From positions 1,860,001 to 1,924,000 of the forward strand of contig NC_014328.1 of assembly GCF_000143685.1 (NCBI RefSeq): a stretch of 64,000 bases of DNA. Reading direction: 5' to 3'. The notes beneath the pieces were generated by a model, which ran no database searches, was not told where the DNA came from, and saw nothing but the letters and a program-made list of their open reading frames with translations. Each line of letters opens with the position of its first letter. The first letter of the stretch is position 1. Below, in pieces: positions 8,585-16,046 of the stretch. This DNA comes from Clostridium ljungdahlii DSM 13528 (GTDB lineage Bacteria; Bacillota; Clostridia; Clostridiales; Clostridiaceae). A program made the position numbers and the translations under genes.

Positions 8585-8625
8585 AATAAAACAAGGAAGT
8601 TGACAGTAAAAATGGGGGAGCAATT

Positions 8626-9420
8626 ATGTGGGAGATATATAATAACCTTATTTCAAGAATACCAGAAAATATAGAAATAAAAAGATGTTTAATGGGAGTA
8701 AATTGGTTTTTAGTGGAGTCCGAGGGAATTGGCATGGCAATGAGACCTTTAGAAGTGTATGGTAAGGTAAGTATTCCTGAGCATATAGCAGGAATGAAGG
8801 TTTGTGAAATAGCTAGGTATGTAAAGTCCTGGAATAATTACGAGGCTGCACTTGGATTGGCAGCAATAAATTCGGTAATAAATACTGAAAGTAATGTTTC
8901 TAAAATTTATCCCGGTGATTTAAATGGACAACCTAATGAATCTTCATTTATATCGTTAAAGGAAGAAATAATAGGAAAGAATGTCACAGTAATAGGGCAT
9001 TTCCCGAGAGTAGAAGCACTTAGAAGAATATGTAAACTGTCAATATTAGAGAGAAAACCTGATGGGGGAGATTACCCTGATCCAGCCTGTGAGTATATTT
9101 TACCTTATCAGGATTATGTTTTTATAACAGGAACGACTATTATAAATAAAACTCTTCCAAGGCTTCTTGAATTGAGTAAAAATGCAAATGTAATATTAAT
9201 TGGACCAAGTGTTCCTATAACTGAAATGTTGTTTAGTTATGGGGTTGATGTATTAGCTGGTACAGTTATTCTTGAAAAGGAAAGAGCCTGGGATGTTATA
9301 CAAGAAGGCAACCCAACAAAGTTTTTTAAACGTGGTGCCAGAAGAGTTAACATAAGTTTTGAAGATTATAAAAATGTACAATGGAGAGATGAAGTTCGAT
9401 TAAGTAGGAAAGATATTTAA
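8626..9420 (+). CDS. DUF4213/DUF364 protein (copy B)
   Basis: A 264-aa paralogue of the preceding gene with the same domain order. It shares 'NWFLVES', 'NYEAALGLAAINSVINT', 'VIGHFP', 'LSILERKP', 'YVFITGTTIINKTLPRLL' and 'GPSVPIT', but has about 14 extra residues at the C-terminus ('NVQWRDEVRLSRKDI'). About 31 bp around its start, including the Shine-Dalgarno and first codons, are identical to those of copy A, showing a recent tandem duplication or gene conversion at the 5' end, whereas the rest has diverged. Loss of identity elsewhere suggests the two copies specialised. Confidence 0.9.
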   Translation: MWEIYNNLISRIPENIEIKRCLMGVNWFLVESEGIGMAMRPLEVYGKVSIPEHIAGMKVCEIARYVKSWNNYEAALGLAAINSVINTESNVSKIYPGDLNGQPNESSFISLKEEIIGKNVTVIGHFPRVEALRRICKLSILERKPDGGDYPDPACEYILPYQDYVFITGTTIINKTLPRLLELSKNANVILIGPSVPITEMLFSYGVDVLAGTVILEKERAWDVIQEGNPTKFFKRGARRVNISFEDYKNVQWRDEVRLSRKDI

Positions 9421-9500
9421 AAGATAATCAAATTAAGTTATTTGAAACAGGCAAAGCTGTTTAATTGATATAAAAAATTAAGATAGGATGTGAAAGTATA

Positions 9501-10592
9501 ATGAAAAAAATAAGAAGAGTTAGAAATTTAATTGCAATTATTTTTGCAGCTGTGTTTTTGCTAGCAGGATGTGGACAAAGTAGCACAGATTCTACAAAGA
9601 GTAGTGAAAAATCGCAGCAAAAAGTTATAACTGATGCTGCAGGGCAGAAAGTGAAAGTTCCTGCCAAAATTGATAAAATAGCCGATGCATGGCCGGCACA
9701 TAATGAAATGGTAACTATGCTTGGAGCTGGAAATAAGATAGTTTCAACAATTTCTACTCCGCAATCTGTTCCGTGGCTTTATAAAGTAAATCCACAGATG
9801 AAAAGTGCAGTTACTGATTTTACAAATGAAAGTGTAAATACAGAAGAAGTTTTAAAGACAAAACCTGATATATTGTTTATGCCGATAAATTCTAAGACAG
9901 CAGGAAAGGTAAAGGAACTTGGAATTCCTACAGTACAATTAAATTTTACTGACTTTGACAGCATGAAAAAGACTGTTAAATTAACAGGAGAAATTCTTGG
10001 AGGGGATTCAGTAAAGAGAGCAGACAAATATGTTTCTTATTTAGATAGCAAATTGAAAATGGTAACAGATGTAACATCCAAGATACCTGATTCACAAAAA
10101 CCAAAAGTACTACATATAATATCTTTTTCACCACTTACGGTAGATGGAAAGAATACTATAATTGATTCATGGATAAAAGCAGCGGGTGGAATAAATGCAG
10201 CATCTGAAATAACTGGTAATATGAAAGTAACTTCTACAGAGCAAATACTCAAATGGAATCCAGATGTTATAATACTTGGAAGTAATACTTTAACTGATGC
10301 CAAAAGTGCTATAAAGAATATAGACCAGTTAACTCAAAATTCAACTTGGAGCCAGATAAATGCTGTTAAGAATAGGAAGGTTTATATAAATCCAACAGGA
10401 GCATTTTTGTGGGACAGGTATGGTGCAGAAGAAGCATTACAGATACAATGGGCAGCAAAGACACTTCACCCTGATAAATTTAAAAATTTGGATATAGTTA
10501 AAGAAACTAGAAACTTTTATAAGACATTTCTGAATTATGATCTTACAGAGGAAGAGGCAAGCAAAATTATAAATGATAAAAATCCTGATTAA
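9501..10592 (+). CDS. FecB/BtuF-like substrate-binding lipoprotein (copy 4)
   Basis: A 363-aa binding lipoprotein with an N-terminal hydrophobic segment and lipobox L-L-A-G-C at Cys24. It opens 'VITDAAGQKVKVP', has 'EEVLKTKPDILFMP' and 'QILKWNPDVIILGS', and a second-lobe 'AVKNRKVYINPTG'. It is the closest relative of copy 3. It ends the plus-strand locus; the next gene is on the opposite strand, with a hairpin between them (10656-10682). Closing the DUF364 operon with a binding protein ties these cytosolic proteins to the imported ligand. Confidence 0.88.
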   Translation: MKKIRRVRNLIAIIFAAVFLLAGCGQSSTDSTKSSEKSQQKVITDAAGQKVKVPAKIDKIADAWPAHNEMVTMLGAGNKIVSTISTPQSVPWLYKVNPQMKSAVTDFTNESVNTEEVLKTKPDILFMPINSKTAGKVKELGIPTVQLNFTDFDSMKKTVKLTGEILGGDSVKRADKYVSYLDSKLKMVTDVTSKIPDSQKPKVLHIISFSPLTVDGKNTIIDSWIKAAGGINAASEITGNMKVTSTEQILKWNPDVIILGSNTLTDAKSAIKNIDQLTQNSTWSQINAVKNRKVYINPTGAFLWDRYGAEEALQIQWAAKTLHPDKFKNLDIVKETRNFYKTFLNYDLTEEEASKIINDKNPD

Positions 10593-10655
10593 TTAATATA
10601 TTATTTTATTAGACGCTGGATAAATGGATAAAATCATTTGAATCATTAAGTTGGC

Positions 10656-10682
10656 GAGGAGCAGAAGATAAATCTACTCCTC
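10656..10682. terminator. hairpin between convergent genes
   Basis: GAGGAG (10656-10661) pairs with CTCCTC (10677-10682), helped by AGA/TCT inside. It overlaps the last codons of the minus-strand regulator. No clear U-run follows on either strand, so termination is only a guess. Confidence 0.35.
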
Positions 10683-11276
10683 ACAAAATCTAAATAATTT
10701 AAACCACTTTTGTTTCTTTTGTTTCTTTCTCTCCTTTCGGCTAATATATTCAGATTGATTATTTTGAATTTGTTCAACTAATTCTTTAGTATTTGTAATA
10801 GAATCAAATAGGGAATTTTTATCATTTAATATCTTAGATAAATTATCATTGATTAGAGAACTGCTTTTTTCAATATCACTTTTAATGATATTTGTATTGT
10901 TTTGCATAATATCTGAAACAGATTGTCTAATAATAGTTTCTATTTCAGGTTTTATCAAATTGGATATTGCTTGTGCTGCAAATTCTAAATCTTTTTGATT
11001 ACTAAATAGGGAAGAATCATTATCTAAGAAATATTGTTTAATTTGTTGTGTTGTATAATGCTTTTCCTTGGATAAGTATTGAATCATCTTTAATTTGTTA
11101 ATATCATCTTCAGTAAAATTTCTATATTTGCAGTGATGATTGGAGTTTAAATAGTCTTTGAAAGTAAGACAGTAATTTCTAATTGTTTGAGTGCTGGTGT
11201 TTAATAATTTTGCAACATCTTTTGTCTTGTAAGTATTTATTTTGAAATCGCTTATGTTTATTGATTTGTTTTCCAT
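10674..11276 (-). CDS. MerR-like HTH regulator with C-terminal coiled coil
   Basis: A 200-aa protein. Residues 14-80 form a MerR-type winged helix ('YKTKDVAKLLNTSTQTIRNYCLTF' then 'NFTEDDINKLKMIQYLSKEKHYTTQQIKQYF'). The rest is predicted helical or coiled coil ('EIETIIRQSVSDIMQ', 'SSLINDNLSKILND') and ends in a Lys-rich tail. An upstream in-frame TTG/ATG exists, but AAAGGAG lies just before the ATG at 11276, which is therefore chosen. There is no ligand-binding Cys pattern, so it is unlikely to be a metal sensor. It is convergent with the lipoprotein locus and divergent from the hydrogenase genes. Its target is unknown. Confidence 0.75.
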   Translation of the reverse strand: MENKSINISDFKINTYKTKDVAKLLNTSTQTIRNYCLTFKDYLNSNHHCKYRNFTEDDINKLKMIQYLSKEKHYTTQQIKQYFLDNDSSLFSNQKDLEFAAQAISNLIKPEIETIIRQSVSDIMQNNTNIIKSDIEKSSSLINDNLSKILNDKNSLFDSITNTKELVEQIQNNQSEYISRKERKKQKKQKWFKLFRFCEE

Positions 11277-11729
11277 AGTTATCACTCCTTTTACAATATT
11301 ATACAATTAATTGGAAATATTATCAAGACGATTTTTATATAAAATCATTAATATAAATAAAGTTCTTGACTAGGGAAAACTCTGTAAGGTTATTTTATTT
11401 AATTGCTCTATAATATAATATTTTAAGGATATTTTTTACTTAACTACAATATTTTATATTAGAGAGTAATTATATTTAAAAATTGATTTTTTAATGTTGG
11501 TACATAGAGATTTTCTCATTTTTATTGATATATACTTTGATAATTTTATTTGGTGCCAAAAATTTTGTTTATCAATGGATCTTACTTAGTGGGAGTGTTA
11601 CAGTAGGCAGTTATCAGATAAAAAGTGAGGAAGTCCTATCATATAAATTTTAGTCCTTATGGGACTAGAAAAATAAAATCCTTAGAATTATGTTAAAGTC
11701 TAAAATAACTTATAAGGGGGTAATTGAAT
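11277..11729. other. 453-bp spacer with a possible coding remnant and a shared element
   Basis: Divergent promoter region. One plus-strand frame stays open from about 11492 to 11657 without a good start ('LIILFGAKNFVYQW' then 'ILLSGSVTVGSYQIK'), which may be a decayed gene end. The part at 11587-11621 has a diverged second copy at 38982-39016 (about 28 of 35 positions agree). A small hairpin (TAGTCC/GGACTA) lies near 11653-11668. The hydrogenase subunit gene starts after GGGGG at 11716. Confidence 0.5.
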
Positions 11730-12311
11730 ATGAAACTTAACTCTTTTGTAATAGCTGATGCCCATAAATGTATAGGGTGTAAAGCTTGCGAACTTGCCTG
11801 TGCTGCTTCACATTCTGATAATGACGGGAAGACAGTGGGAACAGTAGAAACTCCAATTATGCCGCGGCTTTTTCTTGTTAAAACAGCTGAAGTAACTGTG
11901 CCTATTCAATGTCGACAGTGTGAAGATGCTCCTTGTGCCAATGTTTGTCCGGTAAGGGCTATTAGTCAGCTTGACAATAAGATTGTGGTTGATACCGAAG
12001 CTTGTATAGGATGTAAAACTTGTATAATGGCTTGTCCGTTTGGTGCAATGGATCTTGTACCTAAGTATAAAGATGGTCAACTAGTTACTCAGAATGTGCT
12101 TATGTCTGAAACGGATAATGGTTTAGTAAAAAAAGAAGTAATTGTGGCACATAAATGTGATTTGTGTATTGATCAGCCTGATGGTCCAGCTTGTGTTAGG
12201 GCATGTCCAGAGAAAGCGTTGGAACTTATTGTACCAAAACAAGTAAAAAAGAAACGAAATATAGAGGCAGTTGATAATCTTTGGGATGCAGTAAAAGGTG
12301 TTTTTGATTAG
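11730..12311 (+). CDS. four-cluster ferredoxin subunit, HydN/HycB type
   Basis: A 193-aa electron-transfer protein of the DMSO-reductase-B/HycB/HydN family, predicted to hold four [4Fe-4S] clusters. Cys groups in order are 'CIGCKACELAC', 'CRQCEDAPCANVCP', 'CIGCKTCIMACP' and 'CDLCIDQPDGPACVRACP'. Such subunits shuttle electrons between formate dehydrogenases and hydrogenases. The gene lies 35 bp before the [FeFe] hydrogenase gene and on the same strand, so the two products probably form a complex. The ATG at 11730 follows GGGGG; the TTG at 11724 is too close. A formate dehydrogenase is not present in the window. Confidence 0.9.
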   Translation: MKLNSFVIADAHKCIGCKACELACAASHSDNDGKTVGTVETPIMPRLFLVKTAEVTVPIQCRQCEDAPCANVCPVRAISQLDNKIVVDTEACIGCKTCIMACPFGAMDLVPKYKDGQLVTQNVLMSETDNGLVKKEVIVAHKCDLCIDQPDGPACVRACPEKALELIVPKQVKKKRNIEAVDNLWDAVKGVFD

Positions 12312-12346
12312 AAATTTAATCTAAAATAAGCTAGGAGGCGATTGTT

Positions 12347-13720
12347 TTGACAGTTAAAAGTGAAGGTATTGTCAAAATTGATAAAGAGTTGTGTACAGGA
12401 TGTAGACGATGTGCAGATATTTGTCCTGTAGATGCTATAGAAGGTGAGAAGGGACAACCTCAAACAATTAATACTGAACGCTGTGTTTTGTGTGGTCAGT
12501 GTGTACAAATTTGCAGTGCTTATGCATCTGCATTTGATGAAGATATTACTCCTCATAAGGAAAAGATAAAAGAGCGTAATATGCTTCCATCTGTTAAAGA
12601 GCCCTTATTTGCATCCTACTATAGAGGAGACGCTCCAGCAGTAAAAGAGGCCTTAGCAAATTCTAAACTTTTTACTATGGTTCAATGCGCACCAGCAGTA
12701 CGTGTGGCTATTGCCGAAGAATTTGGTATGCCACTTGGAAGTTTAACACCAGGGAAAATGGCAGCTGCGCTAAGAGAGTTAGGTTTTGATCGAATTTATG
12801 ATACTAATTTTGCTGCTGATCTAACTATTATGGAGGAAGTCAGTGAACTTATTAAAAGGGTTACTGAAGGTGGAGTACTGCCAATGTTCACTTCATGTTG
12901 TCCTGCTTGGGTAAAATTTATTGAGCAGGATTATCCGGAACTTATTCCACATCTGTCTTCTTGTAAATCTCCGCAACAAATGGAAGGTGCTCTGCTTAAA
13001 ACATATGGTGCACAGGTTGATGGTGTAGATGCTGGCAAGATTTATAGTGTTTCAGTTATGCCTTGTATTTGCAAAAAATTTGAATGTGAACGTCCTGAAA
13101 TGAAAGACAGTGGATATCAGGATGTAGATGCTGTAATTACCACACGGGAACTTGCACAATTAATAAAAGATGCTGGCATTGATTTTAATGGTTTACCTGA
13201 AAAAGAATTTGACAAGCCACTTGGAACTTATTCTGGTGCAGGCACTATTTTCTGTGCTACTGGTGGTGTTATGGAAGCTGCCCTGCGTACGGCATATAAA
13301 TTGATTACTAAAGAAGAGATTCCAGATGTCGATCTCAAATTCATAAGAGGCGGCGAAGGCGTAAGAAGTTCAGAAATTAAAGTAGGAGATTTGACACTAA
13401 AAGTAGCAGTAGTTGCTGGTCTGAAAAATGTTGTACCAGTTTTGGAAGCAATTAAAACTGGGAAAGCAGATTTCCATTTCATTGAAGTGATGACCTGTCC
13501 AGTTGGATGTGTTAGCGGGGGCGGACAACCTAAGGTATTGATACCTGATGAAAAAGCTGATGCGTATACTAATCGTACATGCAGTACGTATGTACATGAT
13601 GAAAATATGGAATATAGAAAATCACATGATAATCCTGAAATACAGAAAATTTATAAAGAATTCTTGGTAGAAGATAATATTCATCATTTGCTTCATACTA
13701 CGTATACGCCAAGGAGGTAA
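12347..13720 (+). CDS. [FeFe] hydrogenase, short form with two [4Fe-4S] clusters
   Basis: A 457-aa iron-only hydrogenase, reversible H2 oxidation/proton reduction in the cytoplasm. Residues 10-60 carry two ferredoxin motifs, 'CTGCRRCADICP' and 'CVLCGQCVQIC'. The H-cluster domain shows 'FTSCCPAWVKF', 'MPCICKKFE' and 'EVMTCPVGCVSGGGQP', i.e. all four cluster-binding Cys. The second and third motifs differ from the common MPCTAKK and MACPGGC forms and fit the less studied group B type (from memory). Start is a TTG at 12347, eight bases after GGAGG. It is co-directional with the HydN-like gene. Maturases HydEFG are not in the window. Confidence 0.95.
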   Translation: MTVKSEGIVKIDKELCTGCRRCADICPVDAIEGEKGQPQTINTERCVLCGQCVQICSAYASAFDEDITPHKEKIKERNMLPSVKEPLFASYYRGDAPAVKEALANSKLFTMVQCAPAVRVAIAEEFGMPLGSLTPGKMAAALRELGFDRIYDTNFAADLTIMEEVSELIKRVTEGGVLPMFTSCCPAWVKFIEQDYPELIPHLSSCKSPQQMEGALLKTYGAQVDGVDAGKIYSVSVMPCICKKFECERPEMKDSGYQDVDAVITTRELAQLIKDAGIDFNGLPEKEFDKPLGTYSGAGTIFCATGGVMEAALRTAYKLITKEEIPDVDLKFIRGGEGVRSSEIKVGDLTLKVAVVAGLKNVVPVLEAIKTGKADFHFIEVMTCPVGCVSGGGQPKVLIPDEKADAYTNRTCSTYVHDENMEYRKSHDNPEIQKIYKEFLVEDNIHHLLHTTYTPRR

Positions 13721-13796
13721 GTATATTAAATACCTTATTGTATGGGGAATTTTTTAGTTTGTTACAAAACATAATTAAGATTATACTATTAATAAG

Positions 13797-14044
13797 TAAC
13801 TCAATTTTCGCAGTTAAAAAACTTGCGAAGCAAAGCTTTTGAAAATAACAAAGTTCAAATAACAAAGAATAGATAAAGATGATTTTCTTCGTAACTCAGG
13901 AAATCTATAATTTTAATATTTTCTGACATTAGGAAGAAAGTTATCCTTATTTGATATTTGAACTTTGAACTTTGTTCTTTAAGAAAATTGCTTCGCAATA
14001 TTTTTATATTAAGTCAAAATTTTATATGTGCGTAAATTGAGTAA
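13797..14044. mobile_element. MITE-like element, 244 bp
   Basis: Terminal inverted repeats of 14 bp, ACTCAATTTTCGCA (13799-13812) and TGCGTAAATTGAGT (14029-14042), differ at one position, and both ends can be read with a TAA duplication (13797-13799 and 14042-14044). Two inner inverted pairs nest inside: TTGCGAAGCAA 13823-13833 with TTGCTTCGCAA 13988-13998, and AACAAAGTTCAAATA 13847-13861 with 13955-13975 (interrupted). It has no coding frame. A palindromic, gene-free, TSD-flanked element of this size is a miniature inverted-repeat transposable element by structure. It sits between the hydrogenase and MobB-like genes. Confidence 0.7.
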
Positions 14045-14072
14045 ATAGCTATATCAGAAGAGGAGAAGTAAA

Positions 14073-14633
14073 ATGGAAACTAAAAAATATAATGTCCCCA
14101 ATATGATTTTAATTGGTTCAACTGCTAGAAACAGTGGAAAAACTACTCTTGCTGTTTCAATAATAAATAAATATAAATTAAGTAGACCGGTGGTAGCACT
14201 AAAAGTGACAACTATCCAGGACAAAAATGGGAAATGCATACGCGGAGGAGAAGGTTGTGGGGCATGTTCAAGCTTAAAAGGAAACTTTGAGATAACGAAA
14301 GAGTTAAATTCAGACAATAATAAGGATACATCTTTACTATTAGCTGCTGGTGCAGAGAATGTTTACTGGCTAAAAGCATTAAAGAATAATATATACGAAG
14401 GGTTTAATGTATTTATTACTAAAATGCCTGAAAATGCTCTTATAATATGTGAATCAAATAGCTTACGAAAAGTTGTTAATCCAGGCGTCTTTATTATGAT
14501 AAAAAATTCAAAAGATAGTCAAATGAAAAAGTCAGCAAGTGAAGTTATAGATCAAGCTGACATAACTATAGAAAATAGTTTTAATAATGATTTTGAAAAA
14601 GTAATAAAAGAAATAGAGAATATAATTAATTGA
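14073..14633 (+). CDS. MobB-like P-loop protein
   Basis: A 186-aa protein opening with a strand and the P-loop GSTARNSGKTT, in the manner of MobB (binds GTP for molybdopterin guanine dinucleotide assembly). 'GGEGCGACSSLKGNFEI' supplies two Cys in CxxC spacing, and 'ALIICESNSLRKVVNPGVFIMI' corresponds to the Walker B region. GAGGAG precedes the ATG. Next to a hydrogenase/HycB pair it may serve a formate dehydrogenase cofactor, but this is inference. It could also be another SIMIBI NTPase. Confidence 0.6.
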   Translation: METKKYNVPNMILIGSTARNSGKTTLAVSIINKYKLSRPVVALKVTTIQDKNGKCIRGGEGCGACSSLKGNFEITKELNSDNNKDTSLLLAAGAENVYWLKALKNNIYEGFNVFITKMPENALIICESNSLRKVVNPGVFIMIKNSKDSQMKKSASEVIDQADITIENSFNNDFEKVIKEIENIIN

Positions 14634-14778
14634 TTAAATTTAATTACATAAAAAATTCTATGTAACTGATTTCTAATGAAATTCTAATCTTTAACTAATT
14701 GTCTTCTAATTATTCCCCAGTAGTATATAGGCATAGAGAAAATTCATTATTAAAAAATAGTTATAGGGAGGAATTAAG

Positions 14779-15240
14779 ATGACAATTTCAATTGAACAAA
14801 TTGATTCATTAAGAAAAAGAGCAAATGTAAGCTATAAGGAGGCCAAAGAGGCACTTGAAAAATGTAATGGTGATTTGCTGGAAGCACTTTTGTATTTAGA
14901 GGAACAGAATAAAATCAAACCGGAGCATGAAAGCATAAAGGGATCACCTTTTATTAAAAAAATTAAAAATATTATTTTAAAGGCTAACAAGGTAAGATTT
15001 GTAATATCTAAAGATGATAAAACAATTTTAAATTTGCCTTCTACTCTGGCAGTTTTACTTTGTATATTTGCATTTCCTGTTGCAATAGCTGTTGTAGTAA
15101 TTGCTTTAATTACAAGTTGTAAGATAAGATTTCATAAAGAAAGTGGAGAAGAATGCAGTATTAATAGTAAAATAGATAAAGTTACTGAAGCTATGAACAA
15201 TGCCAAATATAAAATAACAGAAGAGATTAAGAATGCATAA
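14779..15240 (+). CDS. UBA/TS-N domain plus DUF4342 membrane protein
   Basis: A 153-aa protein. Residues 1-42 form a UBA/TS-N-like three-helix domain ('IDSLRKRANVSYKEAKEALEKCNGDLLEALLYLEE'), as in elongation factor Ts. Residues 73-120 match DUF4342 with one hydrophobic segment ('LAVLLCIFAFPVAIAVVVIALI'). The biochemical role is unknown; the family is common in Firmicutes beside two-component genes. Start ATG follows GGGAGGA. A terminator follows, so it is transcribed separately from the response regulator. Confidence 0.8.
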   Translation: MTISIEQIDSLRKRANVSYKEAKEALEKCNGDLLEALLYLEEQNKIKPEHESIKGSPFIKKIKNIILKANKVRFVISKDDKTILNLPSTLAVLLCIFAFPVAIAVVVIALITSCKIRFHKESGEECSINSKIDKVTEAMNNAKYKITEEIKNA

Positions 15241-15246
15241 AATGAA

Positions 15247-15286
15247 ACCTGCTTATGATTTTTCATAAAGCAGGTTCTATTTTTGC
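15247..15286 (+). terminator. rho-independent terminator
   Basis: Stem AACCTGCTT...AAGCAGGTT with an inner TGA/TCA pair and a following TTTTT run, directly after the DUF4342 gene. Confidence 0.85.
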
Positions 15287-15362
15287 CTAGAATTTAGCTT
15301 ATTATAAGGATTGTGAGTAATAAAAAAGGTATAATAAAATTAAAAAAGTACAGGAGGATAAT

Positions 15363-16046
15363 ATGGCTGGTGAAAAAATTCTTATTGTAGAAGATGAAGT
15401 GAAAATTGCAAGGTTTGTTGAGTTGGAACTTCAACATGAAGGATATATTGTAGATAAAGCTGTAGATGGAAGAGATGGACTGGAAAAAGCTTTAAATGAA
15501 AACTTTGATCTTATAATACTTGATGTAATGCTTCCTTCATTAAATGGAATGGAAGTACTAAGGAGGTTAAGGCAGAACTCTGAAGTTCCTGTCATCATGC
15601 TTACTGCAAAAGATGAAATAATGGATAAAGTAATGGGACTTGATATTGGTGCAGATGATTACATTACAAAACCATTTGCTATAGAAGAACTTCTTGCACG
15701 TATTCGTGTTACATTTAAGCATAAAAGGGTTACACCAGATAAATCTGGTATTATAGAAATAGGTAAATTGAAACTTAATGTGAGTAAATATCTTACTACA
15801 TATGATGATGAAGTAGTAGAACTGACAAAAACAGAATTTGATCTATTAAAATATTTAATGGTAAACAAAAATATAGTACTTTCAAGGGAAAACATTCTTG
15901 AAAAAGTATGGGGATATGATTATACAGGGGATACTAATGTAGTAGACGTCTATATTCGTTATTTGAGAAGTAAAATAGATGATAGATTTAATCACAAATT
16001 TATTTATACCGTTCGAGGAGTGGGGTATCAATTAAAGGATGAGTAA
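15363..16046 (+). CDS. OmpR/PhoB-type response regulator
   Basis: A 227-aa transcription factor. The receiver domain (residues 1-118) has the acidic pair 'VEDE' at 10-13, phosphoacceptor Asp in 'LIILDVMLP' near residue 54, Thr in 'MLTAKD' and Lys in 'YITKPF'. A winged helix (130-225) ends with 'VVDVYIRYLRSKIDD' and 'YTVRGVGYQLK', typical of the OmpR class. The stop overlaps the histidine kinase start by 8 bp, so the pair is coupled. Confidence 0.95.
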   Translation: MAGEKILIVEDEVKIARFVELELQHEGYIVDKAVDGRDGLEKALNENFDLIILDVMLPSLNGMEVLRRLRQNSEVPVIMLTAKDEIMDKVMGLDIGADDYITKPFAIEELLARIRVTFKHKRVTPDKSGIIEIGKLKLNVSKYLTTYDDEVVELTKTEFDLLKYLMVNKNIVLSRENILEKVWGYDYTGDTNVVDVYIRYLRSKIDDRFNHKFIYTVRGVGYQLKDE

